Source of the DNA: an uncultured Bacteroidales bacterium | GTDB lineage: Bacteria > Bacteroidota > Bacteroidia > Bacteroidales > Muribaculaceae | Direction: 5' to 3' | Assembly: GCA_902760865.1 (NCBI GenBank) | Contig: CACWID010000003.1 | Coordinates: forward strand, 176,526 to 240,525 | Length of the DNA: 64,000 nucleotides | Part shown: positions 18,736 through 27,670 of the stretch, piece after piece | Layout of the letters: every line of letters begins with the position of its first letter | How positions within the stretch are numbered: position 1 is the stretch's first letter | Position numbers and translations under genes: made by a program | The notes under the pieces: generated by a model | Database searches by the model: none | What the model saw: only the letters and a program-made list of their open reading frames with translations | What the model was told of the DNA's origin: nothing

Positions 18736-21528
18736 CTACCAGCTATGAGAGAGCAGGTAGTTGATCAGGGCGGTCACGTCACCGAGGTTGATGCTGCCGT
18801 CCTGGTCGCAGTCGGCTGTCTGTGGCGCAGTCACTCCACTCAACAGAATATTGATCAAGGCGGTAACGTCGGCGATGTCAACATTGCTATCACCGTTCAC
18901 GTCGCCACGGATGGCGGCAGGTTTCTCGCTGAAGTAGCCCGGGTTGCTGGGGCCGCCGTCGATGTGGGCATAGTCCACACCCACATGGGCGGCATCATAG
19001 GCCGTGCCCTGACCACCCACCAGGCTGGTGCAGTCATTAAACAAATTTCTAGAGTTCGCTTGAGCCATGTCACTCAGCTGCCAACCATCTCCTACGTAGA
19101 TAGTCCGCAGAGCACTGCAGCCCCGGAACATCTCACTCAAATCCGTCACATTCTCGGTGTTGAAACTGCTCAAGTCCAGGCTTGTCAATTTATAGCAGCG
19201 GTTGAACATGGCATCCATACGCGCCACCTCGCTGGTGTTCAGGTAGTTCATCCCGGTGATGGATTCAAGTTTCCTCATTTCGTAGAACCAGTAGCGGGTG
19301 AACGTCGGGCGGAACTCGGCGAACGAGGGGTCGAAGGCCACCTGGGTCACTTTGGCATTAGTTCCATCGGTAGTCCAACCGGGTTCGACTGAGCCATCGT
19401 TCAAGGCGTAGGTCGTGCCCGTTCGGCTACGGCTAATGCGATAGTAGTCGTAGTAGAATGTCAGCGTCGTGTTATCGGCCGTGTAGCAGGTATAGGCCTG
19501 GGGCGCGATATAGCTCAAGTAGCCCGGGTCGCTGGCACCGCCGTCGATGTGGGCGTATTCTTTGTCGATGTGGTTGTTGTCGTAACTCGTGCCATGGTCG
19601 CCAGCCAGGTCGATACAGTCATTGAACATTTTCCCGGATTCGGTCACAGCCGCCGTGCTCCATCCGTCGCCCACATAGATGGTCTGCAGACTGATACAGG
19701 CATGGAACATAGAATCCATGGCCTCCACATTGGCGGTGTTGAAGGTGCTCAAGTCAAGGCTCGTCAAGTAAACGCAGAGAGAGAACATGCCCGACATGTC
19801 TGTCACCTTGGCTGTGTTGAAATGGCACAAGTCAAGGCTCCTCAATTCATTGCAGTTATAGAACATGTGCTTCATACTGGTCACCTCGCTGGTGTTCAGA
19901 TACTCCAGGCCCTCGATGGGTCGAAGCAACGTCATACCATCAAACCAACCGTAGGCGGTCGTCGGGCGGGCCTCAGCGAACGACGGGTCAAATACGACCT
20001 TGGTCACATTGGAGCTGATGCCATCGGCGCGCCAAGCGGTTTCGTTGTTTTCCGTGTTCAGGTCGTAGGTCTTGCCCGGGCGAGGACCGCGCACGTTGTC
20101 GTAGTAGAACGTCAGCGTTGCATCCTCGGCCGTGTAGCAGGCATAGGGCGCAGGAGCGATATCGCTCAAATAGCCCGGGTCACTCGTGCCGCCGTCGATG
20201 TGGGCATATTCTGATCCAATGTGGTCCCTGTCATAGGCCGTACCCTTGCCACCCACCAGGTCCACACAGCCATAGAACATATCATCGGAATCGTCCACAG
20301 CCTCGGTGCTCCATCCGTCGCCGACATAGATGGTTTGCAGATTGACACACATCGAGAACATATAATCCATGGTTTCCACATTGGCCGTGTTGAAGGTGCT
20401 CAGGTCAAGGCTCTTAAGTTTCTGGCAGTAGGAGAACAAGCCAGGCATGTGTGCCACCTTGTCGGTGTTGAAATGACTCAAGTCAATGCTCGTCAAGTCA
20501 CTGCAGTCATAGAACATATAATTCATGAGAGTCACCTCGCTGGTGTTCAGATACTCGAGGCCCTCGATGGATTTCATCCACTGCATGCCGTAAAACCAAC
20601 CGTAGGTGGTCGTCGGGCGGGCCTCGGCGAACGACGGGTCAAAGACCACCTTGCTCACTTTGTCGTTGGTGCCATCATCTCTCCAACCAGAATTGTTTTT
20701 TCCCTCGTTCAGGTCATAGGTCTTGCCCGGGCGCGTATTGCGCTGGTTATCGTAGTAGAACGTCAGAATCTTGTCCGCCGTCGTGAAGCAGGCATAGGGC
20801 CTAGGAACGATATCGCTCAAGTAGCCCGGTAGGCCACCTTCGCCGTCGAGGTGGGCATACGCCTTATCCACATGGTTGGCATCGTAGGGCGTGCCCTTGC
20901 CGCCCAACAGGCTGGTGCAGTTATAGAACATGTCTGTGGATCTGATTACAGCCTCTGTGCTCCATTCGGTACCGACATAGATGGTGGTCAGATTGGTACA
21001 CACATTGAACATATAATCCATGGTTTCCACATTGGCGGTGTTGAAACTGCTCAAGTCAAGCTCCGTCAAACCGGAGCAGCGGGAGAACATGCCAGACATG
21101 CTAGTCACATTGCTTGTGTTGAAATAACTCAAGTCAATGCTCGTCAATTTATAGCAGGCATGGAACATATAATCCATGCGCGTCACCTCGCTGGTGTTCA
21201 GGTACCTCATCCCATTGACGGATTCAAGGTTACGCATTTCGTAGAACCAGTGGTAGGTCGATGTCGGGCGGACATCAGCGAACTTGTGGTGAAAGGAAAC
21301 ATGCTTCACATAGGCACCATTGCCATCAGTTATCCAACCGGGCTCGGTGGCGCCATCGTTCAAGTCATAGGTCGTACCTACACAGATACTGCGCTCGTTG
21401 TCGTAGCAGAACGTCAGCGAATTGGCCCCCGGCGAGTACCAGGCATAGGCCTCTTGGGCGCTGGCGCCGAGGGCGCACATCACGGCCGACACCAGGACGG
21501 CAAACTGAAAAAGTAACGAATTCTTCAT
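18736..21528 (-). CDS. BspA-like DUF285 repeat surface protein, four modules, dockerin-like tail
   Basis: A 930-residue exported protein with a signal peptide (to about ALGASAQE). Four tandem modules of about 215 residues follow. Each has a YAC(F/Y)T..LTFYYD start and then DUF285/bacterial surface protein repeats such as LNTSEVT.M.YMF..C..LTSIDLSHFNT. Each ends with a TIYVG.GWS segment and a YAHIDGG..PGYLS linker. The C-terminus has two dockerin-like Ca loops (GDVNGDSNVDIADVTALIN; DCDQDGSINLGDVTALINYLLSHSW in shorter pieces). DUF285 repeats are known from surface adhesins; the binding partner here is unknown. It is a paralogue of the two-module protein at 21877-23364. Confidence 0.87.
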   Translation of the reverse strand: MKNSLLFQFAVLVSAVMCALGASAQEAYAWYSPGANSLTFCYDNERSICVGTTYDLNDGATEPGWITDGNGAYVKHVSFHHKFADVRPTSTYHWFYEMRNLESVNGMRYLNTSEVTRMDYMFHACYKLTSIDLSYFNTSNVTSMSGMFSRCSGLTELDLSSFNTANVETMDYMFNVCTNLTTIYVGTEWSTEAVIRSTDMFYNCTSLLGGKGTPYDANHVDKAYAHLDGEGGLPGYLSDIVPRPYACFTTADKILTFYYDNQRNTRPGKTYDLNEGKNNSGWRDDGTNDKVSKVVFDPSFAEARPTTTYGWFYGMQWMKSIEGLEYLNTSEVTLMNYMFYDCSDLTSIDLSHFNTDKVAHMPGLFSYCQKLKSLDLSTFNTANVETMDYMFSMCVNLQTIYVGDGWSTEAVDDSDDMFYGCVDLVGGKGTAYDRDHIGSEYAHIDGGTSDPGYLSDIAPAPYACYTAEDATLTFYYDNVRGPRPGKTYDLNTENNETAWRADGISSNVTKVVFDPSFAEARPTTAYGWFDGMTLLRPIEGLEYLNTSEVTSMKHMFYNCNELRSLDLCHFNTAKVTDMSGMFSLCVYLTSLDLSTFNTANVEAMDSMFHACISLQTIYVGDGWSTAAVTESGKMFNDCIDLAGDHGTSYDNNHIDKEYAHIDGGASDPGYLSYIAPQAYTCYTADNTTLTFYYDYYRISRSRTGTTYALNDGSVEPGWTTDGTNAKVTQVAFDPSFAEFRPTFTRYWFYEMRKLESITGMNYLNTSEVARMDAMFNRCYKLTSLDLSSFNTENVTDLSEMFRGCSALRTIYVGDGWQLSDMAQANSRNLFNDCTSLVGGQGTAYDAAHVGVDYAHIDGGPSNPGYFSEKPAAIRGDVNGDSNVDIADVTALINILLSGVTAPQTADCDQDGSINLGDVTALINYLLSHSW

Positions 21529-21876
21529 ATGATAAGCAAATTAGCTTGTGAAAATTGAAATTTGCTGCAAAATTAGTAAAAAAATTGTTTTATTCTATCA
21601 GATTTACTGTTTGAGCAAAAAATCAAACGCACATGTGAACAAAAACCACGCTTAGGCGCCAAGTTTTTAAGTCGGCGAATTATACGAATTACACAAATGC
21701 ATCCGCGTTCCTGTCAAACGGAGAAACGCGGATGCCAACTTAAAATAATATCTTAGCGTCTTAGCGCCTTAGCGTGAGGCAGAAGAACGCGGATGCTAAC
21801 AGAAAAATCAGACTAATCAGTTGTTTTTAATAAGAACGCGGATGCCAGCTAAAGGCTAAAGGCTAAAGGCTAAAGG
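21529..21876. other. Spacer between the two DUF285 genes
   Basis: Contains the -7 box at 21568-21575 and the repeat cluster 21699-21880. No further gene is seen. Confidence 0.6.
21568..21575 (-). promoter_or_regulatory. -7 box of the four-module DUF285 gene
   Basis: TAATTTTG on the minus strand, 40 bp before the start at 21528; no clear -33. Confidence 0.4.
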
Positions 21877-21880
21877 CTAC
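21699..21880. repeat. GCGGATGCC repeat cluster with hairpin and CTAAAGG heptamers
   Basis: A perfect 11-bp stem GCATCCGCGTT/AACGCGGATGC (21699-21709 and 21725-21735) is followed by TTAGCG runs near 21752-21776. Two more GAACGCGGATGC copies lie at 21785-21796 and 21834-21846. Four or more CTAAAGG heptamers then run into the stop of the next gene. Confidence 0.8.
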
Positions 21881-23364
21881 CACGAGTGGCTGAGCAGATA
21901 ATTGATCAGGGCCGTCACGTCGCTGATGTTGATCGTGCTGTCCTCGTTGCAGTTGGCGGCTTCGAGGTTGATGCCGGTGGCATCGTGCGAGAGCAGGTAG
22001 TTGATCAGGGCCGTCACATCGCTGATGTTCACGTTGCTGTCGCCGTTCACGTCACCACGAATGAAGGCAGGCTTCTCGGTGAAGTAGCCCGGGTTGCTCG
22101 GGCCGCCATCGATGTGGGCGTAGGTCTTGTCCGTCGGGTTGGATGTATTCCAGGCCGTTCCCTGGCCGCCCACGAGGCTCATACACTTATCGAACATTCC
22201 TTCAGAGCTTGTCACAGCGTCTGTGCTCCAGCCCTCGCCCGCGTAGATGGTCTGCAGTTTATTGCGGCCATAGAACATCCTGGCCATGTCGGTCACCTTG
22301 GCCGTGTTGAAGCTGCTCAAGTCAAGACTCGTGAGTTCCCAACAGTCGGCGAACATGGCATACATATTGGTCACCTTGGCCGTGTTGAAGTGGCTCAAGT
22401 CAATACTCGTCAATTTGTTGCACAGGCCGAACATCCAAGCCATATCGGTGACCTCGCTGGTGTTCAGATACTCCATGCCCTCGATGGATTCAAGATTGTA
22501 CATGCCATAGAACCAACCATTGGTGGACGTCGGACGGGCATCGGCAAACGAGTGGTCAAAGACCACCTTCTTCACATTACGAGAGATGCCGTTGACGTAC
22601 CATTCGGGATTGGCGTCACCCGTGTTCAGATTGTAGGTCGTGCCTTGGCGGATTTCTAGCTGGCGATCGTAGTAGAACGTCAGCGTATTATTCTCCGGCG
22701 TGTAGCAGGCATAGGCCTTGGCTTCACAAAAATAGCCCGGTTTGCTGGGGCCGCCGTCGATGCGGGCATAGGTCTTGTCCTTCGGGTTGGATTCGTTATA
22801 GGTCGTGCCCTGACCGCCCACCAGACTAAGAACGTAATGGAGCATATGCATGGAATTCTCTACAGCCTCCGTTGTCCAGCCCTCGCCAACATAAACAGAA
22901 TTTAGTCTGATGCAGTCGTAGAACATATCATTCATTTCGGTTACCTTGGATGTGTTGAAAGTGCTCAGGTCAAGGTATGTCAGAGCAATACAGCCATGGA
23001 ACATATAGCCCATAATGGTCACCTCGCTGGTATTCAGGTACTCAATGCCCACGATGGTTTCAAGGCTTTCCATGTTATAGAACCAGCAGAAAGTGCTCGT
23101 CGGGCGGGCATCAGCGAACGAGGGATCAAAGACCACCTTGGTCACATTGTAATTGGTCTCGTCTGTTTCCCAACCAGTGTTGTTGTGGTCCGTGTTCAGG
23201 TCATAGGTGGTGCCTGGGCGACTGCTGCGCTGGGTATCATAGTAGAACGTCAGCGTCGTGTTCTCAGACGTGTACACAGCATAGCCCTCTTGGGCACTGG
23301 CGCCAAGGGCGCACATCATGGCCGCCACCAGGACGACCAGTCTGAAAAGTAGTTTCTTGCTCAT
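21877..23364 (-). CDS. BspA-like DUF285 repeat surface protein, two modules, dockerin-like tail
   Basis: A 495-residue shorter paralogue of the preceding protein. It has a signal peptide to about ALGASAQE and two modules (about residues 27-215 and 216-425) with the same LNTSEVT and FNTAKVT repeats. The dockerin-like tail has two Ca loops and ends in LSHSW. The tail DNA is nearly identical to that of the leucine-rich gene at 15453, which suggests recent duplication or gene conversion. It has its own promoter at 23434-23464. Surface display or assembly on an unseen cohesin-like partner is inferred only. Confidence 0.87.
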   Translation of the reverse strand: MSKKLLFRLVVLVAAMMCALGASAQEGYAVYTSENTTLTFYYDTQRSSRPGTTYDLNTDHNNTGWETDETNYNVTKVVFDPSFADARPTSTFCWFYNMESLETIVGIEYLNTSEVTIMGYMFHGCIALTYLDLSTFNTSKVTEMNDMFYDCIRLNSVYVGEGWTTEAVENSMHMLHYVLSLVGGQGTTYNESNPKDKTYARIDGGPSKPGYFCEAKAYACYTPENNTLTFYYDRQLEIRQGTTYNLNTGDANPEWYVNGISRNVKKVVFDHSFADARPTSTNGWFYGMYNLESIEGMEYLNTSEVTDMAWMFGLCNKLTSIDLSHFNTAKVTNMYAMFADCWELTSLDLSSFNTAKVTDMARMFYGRNKLQTIYAGEGWSTDAVTSSEGMFDKCMSLVGGQGTAWNTSNPTDKTYAHIDGGPSNPGYFTEKPAFIRGDVNGDSNVNISDVTALINYLLSHDATGINLEAANCNEDSTINISDVTALINYLLSHSW

Positions 23365-23433
23365 AGTTATCAGAATCTATTGGTTAAATAAAATATTGTA
23401 GGCGGTTTGAAGTATCTTGCGAGATGCTCACCA

Positions 23434-23464
23434 CAAAGGTAATCAATTAATTCAATTCTGTCAA
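23434..23464 (-). promoter_or_regulatory. Bacteroidetes-type promoter of the two-module DUF285 gene
   Basis: On the minus strand TTG (23464-23462), a 20-bp spacer and TACCTTTG (23441-23434) give a full -33/-7 match. The leader would be about 60 nt. Confidence 0.65.
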
Positions 23465-23501
23465 CGGGTTAATATTTATATCTCGAAATATTCTTTCTGG
23501 T

Positions 23502-25955
23502 TTATTCTGCAGTGATAGTTAAATTTCCAGACTTTAGACCGTCGCTGCTGCAGTTCAGTTGCAGGGCGGCGGGAGTATGTCCGCTCTGGATGAGGATCTG
23601 GGCCAGCCCGTTGAATGCCGGGATTTGGAATGTGTGGCAGTCCAGTTCATCGGGATGGTCAGGACCAAGGTAGGACGGGTCTCCGTTGCCTACACCCAAA
23701 ATGCGGCCGTCCCCCTGGAGTGAGCAGGTCAGCATGGGGCAGGCATCAGGAACTATACGCCCCTTGTCGTCCTGAATCTCAACAGTCACGACGGCCACAT
23801 CGCGTCCATCAGCGGTGATGAGCCCTCGGTCTGCCGTCAGCACAATTTTTGCCGCCGGCTTAGTGGTCTCTACAGTTTGTGTCAAGATGCGCTTTCCGTT
23901 CTTGTATCCAGTGGCAACTATGCGGCCTGGTTGATAGACGGCTTTCCATTTCAGGTGACCGTTCTTGGGCATCGTCTGTCGGCCCAGTTTCTTGCCGTTT
24001 ACGGTCAGTTCCACTTCATCACAGTTGCTGTAGGCCCAAATCTCCACTTCCTCGCCCTCATGACCTTGCAGATTCCAGTGAGGGAAGATGTGCAGCACGG
24101 GCTCGTCGGTCCACCAAGCCTTGAGATAGCTGGCCTCGTCTTTGGGAAAGCCGCAATAGTCAAGAATGCCGAATTCCGAGTCATGGGCGGGATAAGACAG
24201 GGGATTGGGCTCGCCACGGTAGTCAAACCCCGTCCAATAGAAGAGACCTGCCGCCCAGGGACGTTCGTCATAGAATTTCCATCCTCGCTCAATCACGTTT
24301 TCCACGCCAGGTGCCGTGCCGCGGTTGATGCTGACCATGTGGCCGGGGTGGTCAGGTGAGTCAAAATAGACACCACGCGTGCCGCAGCCAGTGGTTTCTT
24401 CGGTGCCCACAATCTTCCATGTGGGGTTGGCTGCCTTACGGTTATCCACATCGTTTTGTGCGATATAGTTGAATCCCACCACATCGAGTCCCTTAATCAT
24501 TTCAGACCCTCCGGCATTGGCTATTGTTGAATGACGGGTAGGATCGAGCAGGCGGGTATATTCACGCATGGCAGCAGCTATGCGTGTGCCTTGAATGGTA
24601 TTTTCCATGCCCCACTCTTCGTTGCCGTCGCTCCACAGGACAATCGACGGGTGATTGCGGTCACGCTTAATCATGTTTTCCAGCAGCCTCAGGTGCTCGG
24701 TATTGATGCCAGCAAGTCGGTTTTCGTCAATGACGAGTATGCCCTCGCGGTCGCAGATGTCGAGTTGGGCAGGCGTCATCGGGTTGTGGGATGCACGATA
24801 GGCATTGCAGCCCAATTTCTTCAGCTGCTTGATGCGCCATGCCATGAGAGCCTCGGGAATAGCGGCTCCCACGCCGGCATGGTCCTGATGCATGTTCACG
24901 CCCTTGAGCTCAATCTCTTTTCCGTTGAGCAGAAATCCCCGGTCGGCGTCAAACTCCACATCACGGATGCCCGTTGTTGTCATGTAAACATCGGTCACCT
25001 GTCCGTTCACTTTGACGGTCGTTTCCACCTGGTACAGATAGGGGTCGCCGGTGCTCCACAGATGCGGTCGGTCCAGTGTCAACATTTGTTGGCAGCCGCT
25101 GGTCTGTTTGCCTTTCAAGTCAAGTGATGCAGTGCTTGTCCTGCCCGCTTCGTTGCCTTGAGCATCGAGCAGCCGGTGTTCGACGGTACACGTTTGTGGT
25201 TCCAACGAATGATTGTTGACCTCGGTATCTACATGAATGGTCGCCGTGGTATATGGGGCTTTGAGGTCTGCGTAGACAAAGGTGCCGAATGGGGCTACAC
25301 TGACAGCAGCCGACTTGACGAGCCATGCGTCACGATAGATGCCGGCCCCCTCATAGAACCAGCCTTCTTCGAGCATAGCGTCGGCTCGTACACAGACAAG
25401 ATTTTCACCGCCGTAGTTCACATATTCGGTCACATCATACACCTGTGTGGCATAGCCGCTGGGCTCGGTACCCATATAGAAGCCATTGAACCATACGCGG
25501 GCATTGCGGAAGATGCCGTCAAACTGCAGGGCAATGTGCTTGCCCAAGTCCGACTCGGGGATTGTGATCACCTTGCGATACCAACCCACACTCGTTTCGG
25601 GATACTTATATCCCACGGTTTTGTAGCCATGCGAGTGGCTGGCCTTTTGAGCATAGGGCAAGGTAGTCACCCAATCGTGCGGAATGCGCACCTCTTGCCA
25701 TGTCGAGTCGTTAAACTTGATGGAGTATGGGCCCTCGTTGTGTATTGAGTTGGCCTTGGTCAAATAGTTGAAATACTCAGTGCCGCAGCCGAAGTCCTTT
25801 GCCGGGTCGGCAGCGTTGCCCAGAGAGAATTTCCAGCCCTCGTCCAGTCGTACGGTCTCACGCACATTCTGCGCACAGACCGACAGCATTGTACAAAGCA
25901 TCCAACCCAGAATGGCGAGCCTCATCCCCACATGGTTACTGTTGATATTTTTCAT
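23502..25955 (-). CDS. Secreted beta-galactosidase-like GH2 enzyme
   Basis: An 817-residue glycoside hydrolase family 2 protein with a signal peptide (to about LSVCAQ). A jelly-roll domain (DEGWKFSLG, IPHDWV, VGWYRK, GIFRNARVWFNG), an Ig-like domain and a TIM barrel follow. The acid/base glutamate is in LWSDGNEEWG and the nucleophile is likely the Glu in VGTEETTG. The C-terminal Ig-like segments (about 600-817; VTVEIQDDKG, LGVGNGDPS) resemble the DUF4982/GH2_C4 tails of Bacteroides enzymes. Activity on beta-galactosides is the family default; other GH2 activities are possible. It stands alone, not beside SusCD. Confidence 0.88.
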   Translation of the reverse strand: MKNINSNHVGMRLAILGWMLCTMLSVCAQNVRETVRLDEGWKFSLGNAADPAKDFGCGTEYFNYLTKANSIHNEGPYSIKFNDSTWQEVRIPHDWVTTLPYAQKASHSHGYKTVGYKYPETSVGWYRKVITIPESDLGKHIALQFDGIFRNARVWFNGFYMGTEPSGYATQVYDVTEYVNYGGENLVCVRADAMLEEGWFYEGAGIYRDAWLVKSAAVSVAPFGTFVYADLKAPYTTATIHVDTEVNNHSLEPQTCTVEHRLLDAQGNEAGRTSTASLDLKGKQTSGCQQMLTLDRPHLWSTGDPYLYQVETTVKVNGQVTDVYMTTTGIRDVEFDADRGFLLNGKEIELKGVNMHQDHAGVGAAIPEALMAWRIKQLKKLGCNAYRASHNPMTPAQLDICDREGILVIDENRLAGINTEHLRLLENMIKRDRNHPSIVLWSDGNEEWGMENTIQGTRIAAAMREYTRLLDPTRHSTIANAGGSEMIKGLDVVGFNYIAQNDVDNRKAANPTWKIVGTEETTGCGTRGVYFDSPDHPGHMVSINRGTAPGVENVIERGWKFYDERPWAAGLFYWTGFDYRGEPNPLSYPAHDSEFGILDYCGFPKDEASYLKAWWTDEPVLHIFPHWNLQGHEGEEVEIWAYSNCDEVELTVNGKKLGRQTMPKNGHLKWKAVYQPGRIVATGYKNGKRILTQTVETTKPAAKIVLTADRGLITADGRDVAVVTVEIQDDKGRIVPDACPMLTCSLQGDGRILGVGNGDPSYLGPDHPDELDCHTFQIPAFNGLAQILIQSGHTPAALQLNCSSDGLKSGNLTITAE

Positions 25956-26509
25956 ATTTACAGAATTTGAAGATAATTCATTAGTAGTAAGCGATGTTGT
26001 CCCCAGTCATCATTTGGCCACACTTAAACCAAATTTTGTGCAAGCAGAATGCCATGAAGTTTACTTCAATGGCTGAAGCGCAGCCAAATTTATCCAAATT
26101 GCAGGCCATGGAATTCCCGTGAAAGATTTTTAAATCAACGTTTTCTATAATATCACAAGAAACACATGAGCCTGAAGGGCCTCTGCAAAAATAACTATAA
26201 TCTCTCAATTATAAACACTTTAACCGACATTTATTGTTAAAAAAGTTGTTTGATCCCATCGACTGTTTGAGCATAATTAGAGGCCAACAATGAAAAAACG
26301 CGCCTTTGGGCGTGAATCATGCGCCCGTCGGCGAGGGGTTGCGGGGGGCGGTTCTCCACTGATGCGTTTTAGCGGACACCCTGATAATTGTTTATCGACC
26401 GGTGCTGCATACGATGAAGCGGGTGAGCCATAATTCAGTCATGGCTCACCCGCTTTCATTGCTCTCGCATCAGCGATGAACGTGTTGCGAGTTTATCGGG
26501 ATGATGGTA
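25956..26509. other. Spacer between GH2 and FISUMP genes
   Basis: Holds a possible minus-strand -7 box TAAATTTG at 26085-26092 for the GH2 gene and the strong terminator hairpin at 26417-26455. Small GC hairpins occur near 26299-26345. No ORF is convincing. Confidence 0.5.
26417..26455 (-). terminator. Strong hairpin terminator of the FISUMP gene
   Basis: A 15-bp perfect stem AAGCGGGTGAGCCAT/ATGGCTCACCCGCTT with loop AATTCAGTC lies about 55 bp downstream of the stop at 26510. The same loop core recurs in the terminator at 31253-31281. Confidence 0.75.
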
Positions 26510-27295
26510 CTAATCCTGAACGCGAACAGCACGGACAGAGAAGCCATTGCTGCGACGAGTGTAGTCCCAGCCTACGTTCTCAGGAAAGCAACGGAGGTAG
26601 TAGGCGCCGAACGCGGTGTAGGGATAGAGCGTTCGCGACCAATAGTAGCCGTTCGTGCCATCGGAAGACAGTAACTGGACATGGCGGTAACCAGCGGCGG
26701 GCAAGAATAAGGTGTTCCCATTGGGACCAGTGACCAGGAATCCGTTCACGCCGTTACGGGCCGTACTCGACCAAGTGCAACTCTCCCTCAATTCATCCTG
26801 TTGTTCCTTGGAAGGCATGCGCCATGAGGGACCCCAGTTGACGTAGGCAGCATCGTCCTCGGGGTCAAGTTCCATCTTGTTATCGACAAAGCCGTTATAG
26901 CCTTCGGTGCTATCGTTGCAATATTTCGTTGTCCAGTAGTCGATGCCGCTGCCCTCAACAAACCACTTGTAGTTGCTTGAGTGATAATAGTCCTTGGGCT
27001 CAGTCTCGCCCCAGGCAAAGTAGTCACCATACTCCTCGGGAGCAGTGGCACCCACGTTACAGGTGGCCCACAGCGTGCCGCTGGGCAGACCCAAGTCAAC
27101 GTACTCATGGGTGTCGGGAGGAGTTACAGGCTCATCAGGCCATGTCCCAGTCAACAAATAGTTAATCAAACAGGTCACATCCGAGATGTTTACTTGGCCA
27201 TCCTGACTCACATCACCACGCTGATACTCCACACCAGCAGTGAATGAGGCCAGCATCAACAATAATACGATTAAAAAAGAGCTAAATTTCTTCAT
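26510..27295 (-). CDS. FISUMP-domain secreted protein with N-terminal dockerin-like repeat
   Basis: A 261-residue exported protein of unknown biochemical role. The start is set at ATG 27295 (MKKFSSFLIVLLLM), because the residues before it form no sensible leader. After the signal peptide a single Ca loop RGDVSQDGQVNISDVTCLINYLL lies at about 23-50, then a PDEPVTPPDT linker. The Fibrobacter succinogenes major (FISUMP) domain follows: VDLGLPSGTLWATCNVGA, GDYFAWGETEP, WRMPSKEQ, LPAAGYR, YYWSRT and SVRAVR at the C-terminus. Its dockerin-like loop matches those of the three genes to the left, but at the opposite end of the protein. Confidence 0.85.
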   Translation of the reverse strand: MKKFSSFLIVLLLMLASFTAGVEYQRGDVSQDGQVNISDVTCLINYLLTGTWPDEPVTPPDTHEYVDLGLPSGTLWATCNVGATAPEEYGDYFAWGETEPKDYYHSSNYKWFVEGSGIDYWTTKYCNDSTEGYNGFVDNKMELDPEDDAAYVNWGPSWRMPSKEQQDELRESCTWSSTARNGVNGFLVTGPNGNTLFLPAAGYRHVQLLSSDGTNGYYWSRTLYPYTAFGAYYLRCFPENVGWDYTRRSNGFSVRAVRVQD

Positions 27296-27340
27296 AATGC
27301 TATTGATTTTTTTAAATAGTTTATTATGGTTTTCCGTGGG

Positions 27341-27348
27341 CAAAGTTA
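27341..27348 (-). promoter_or_regulatory. -7 box of the FISUMP gene
   Basis: TAACTTTG on the minus strand, 46 bp before ATG 27295. A TTTG at 27369-27366 gives a short 17-bp spacing. It overlaps the 3' end of the small ORF at 27365-27670. Confidence 0.55.
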
Positions 27349-27364
27349 CTGAAAAAAACAAAAA

Positions 27365-27670
27365 TCAAACATTTTTCCACAACAATAAAAACAATATCCG
27401 AAAAAAAGAAGGCGAGACTGATACCACGATAGTCTGTTGCTGATAAGTTTGGTTAACTGTGTACGGCAGTGTTATCTCCTCATCGTTAATAAATGCCTTG
27501 TAACTGTTCGGGCAGGTTGCGGTGATAGTGAAGCTTTCGTTCATGTCAAAGACAGGAGCCATAGCCGCAGGCATTGGCCCATCATCTCCACGTGATGTAA
27601 GATATGCCTGTCCTGCAGCAAACGACAATATTAAAATAAATAGCTTAATTGTTTTTATTGTGTGAATCAT
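27365..27670 (-). CDS. Small exported protein, probable truncated remnant
   Basis: A 101-residue ORF with a signal peptide (MIHTIKTIKLFILILSFAAGQA). A short segment, ATCPNSYKAFINDEEITLPYTV and QTIVVSV, resembles the repeated sugar-hydrolase-tail domain text of large secreted Bacteroidales proteins. It then ends in FFRILFLLLWKNV, which does not fit that domain. A -7 box TACCTTTG at 27731-27738 supports expression. I read it as the 5' stub of a larger protein that lost its body, but a genuine small protein is possible. Confidence 0.45.
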   Translation of the reverse strand: MIHTIKTIKLFILILSFAAGQAYLTSRGDDGPMPAAMAPVFDMNESFTITATCPNSYKAFINDEEITLPYTVNQTYQQQTIVVSVSPSFFRILFLLLWKNV

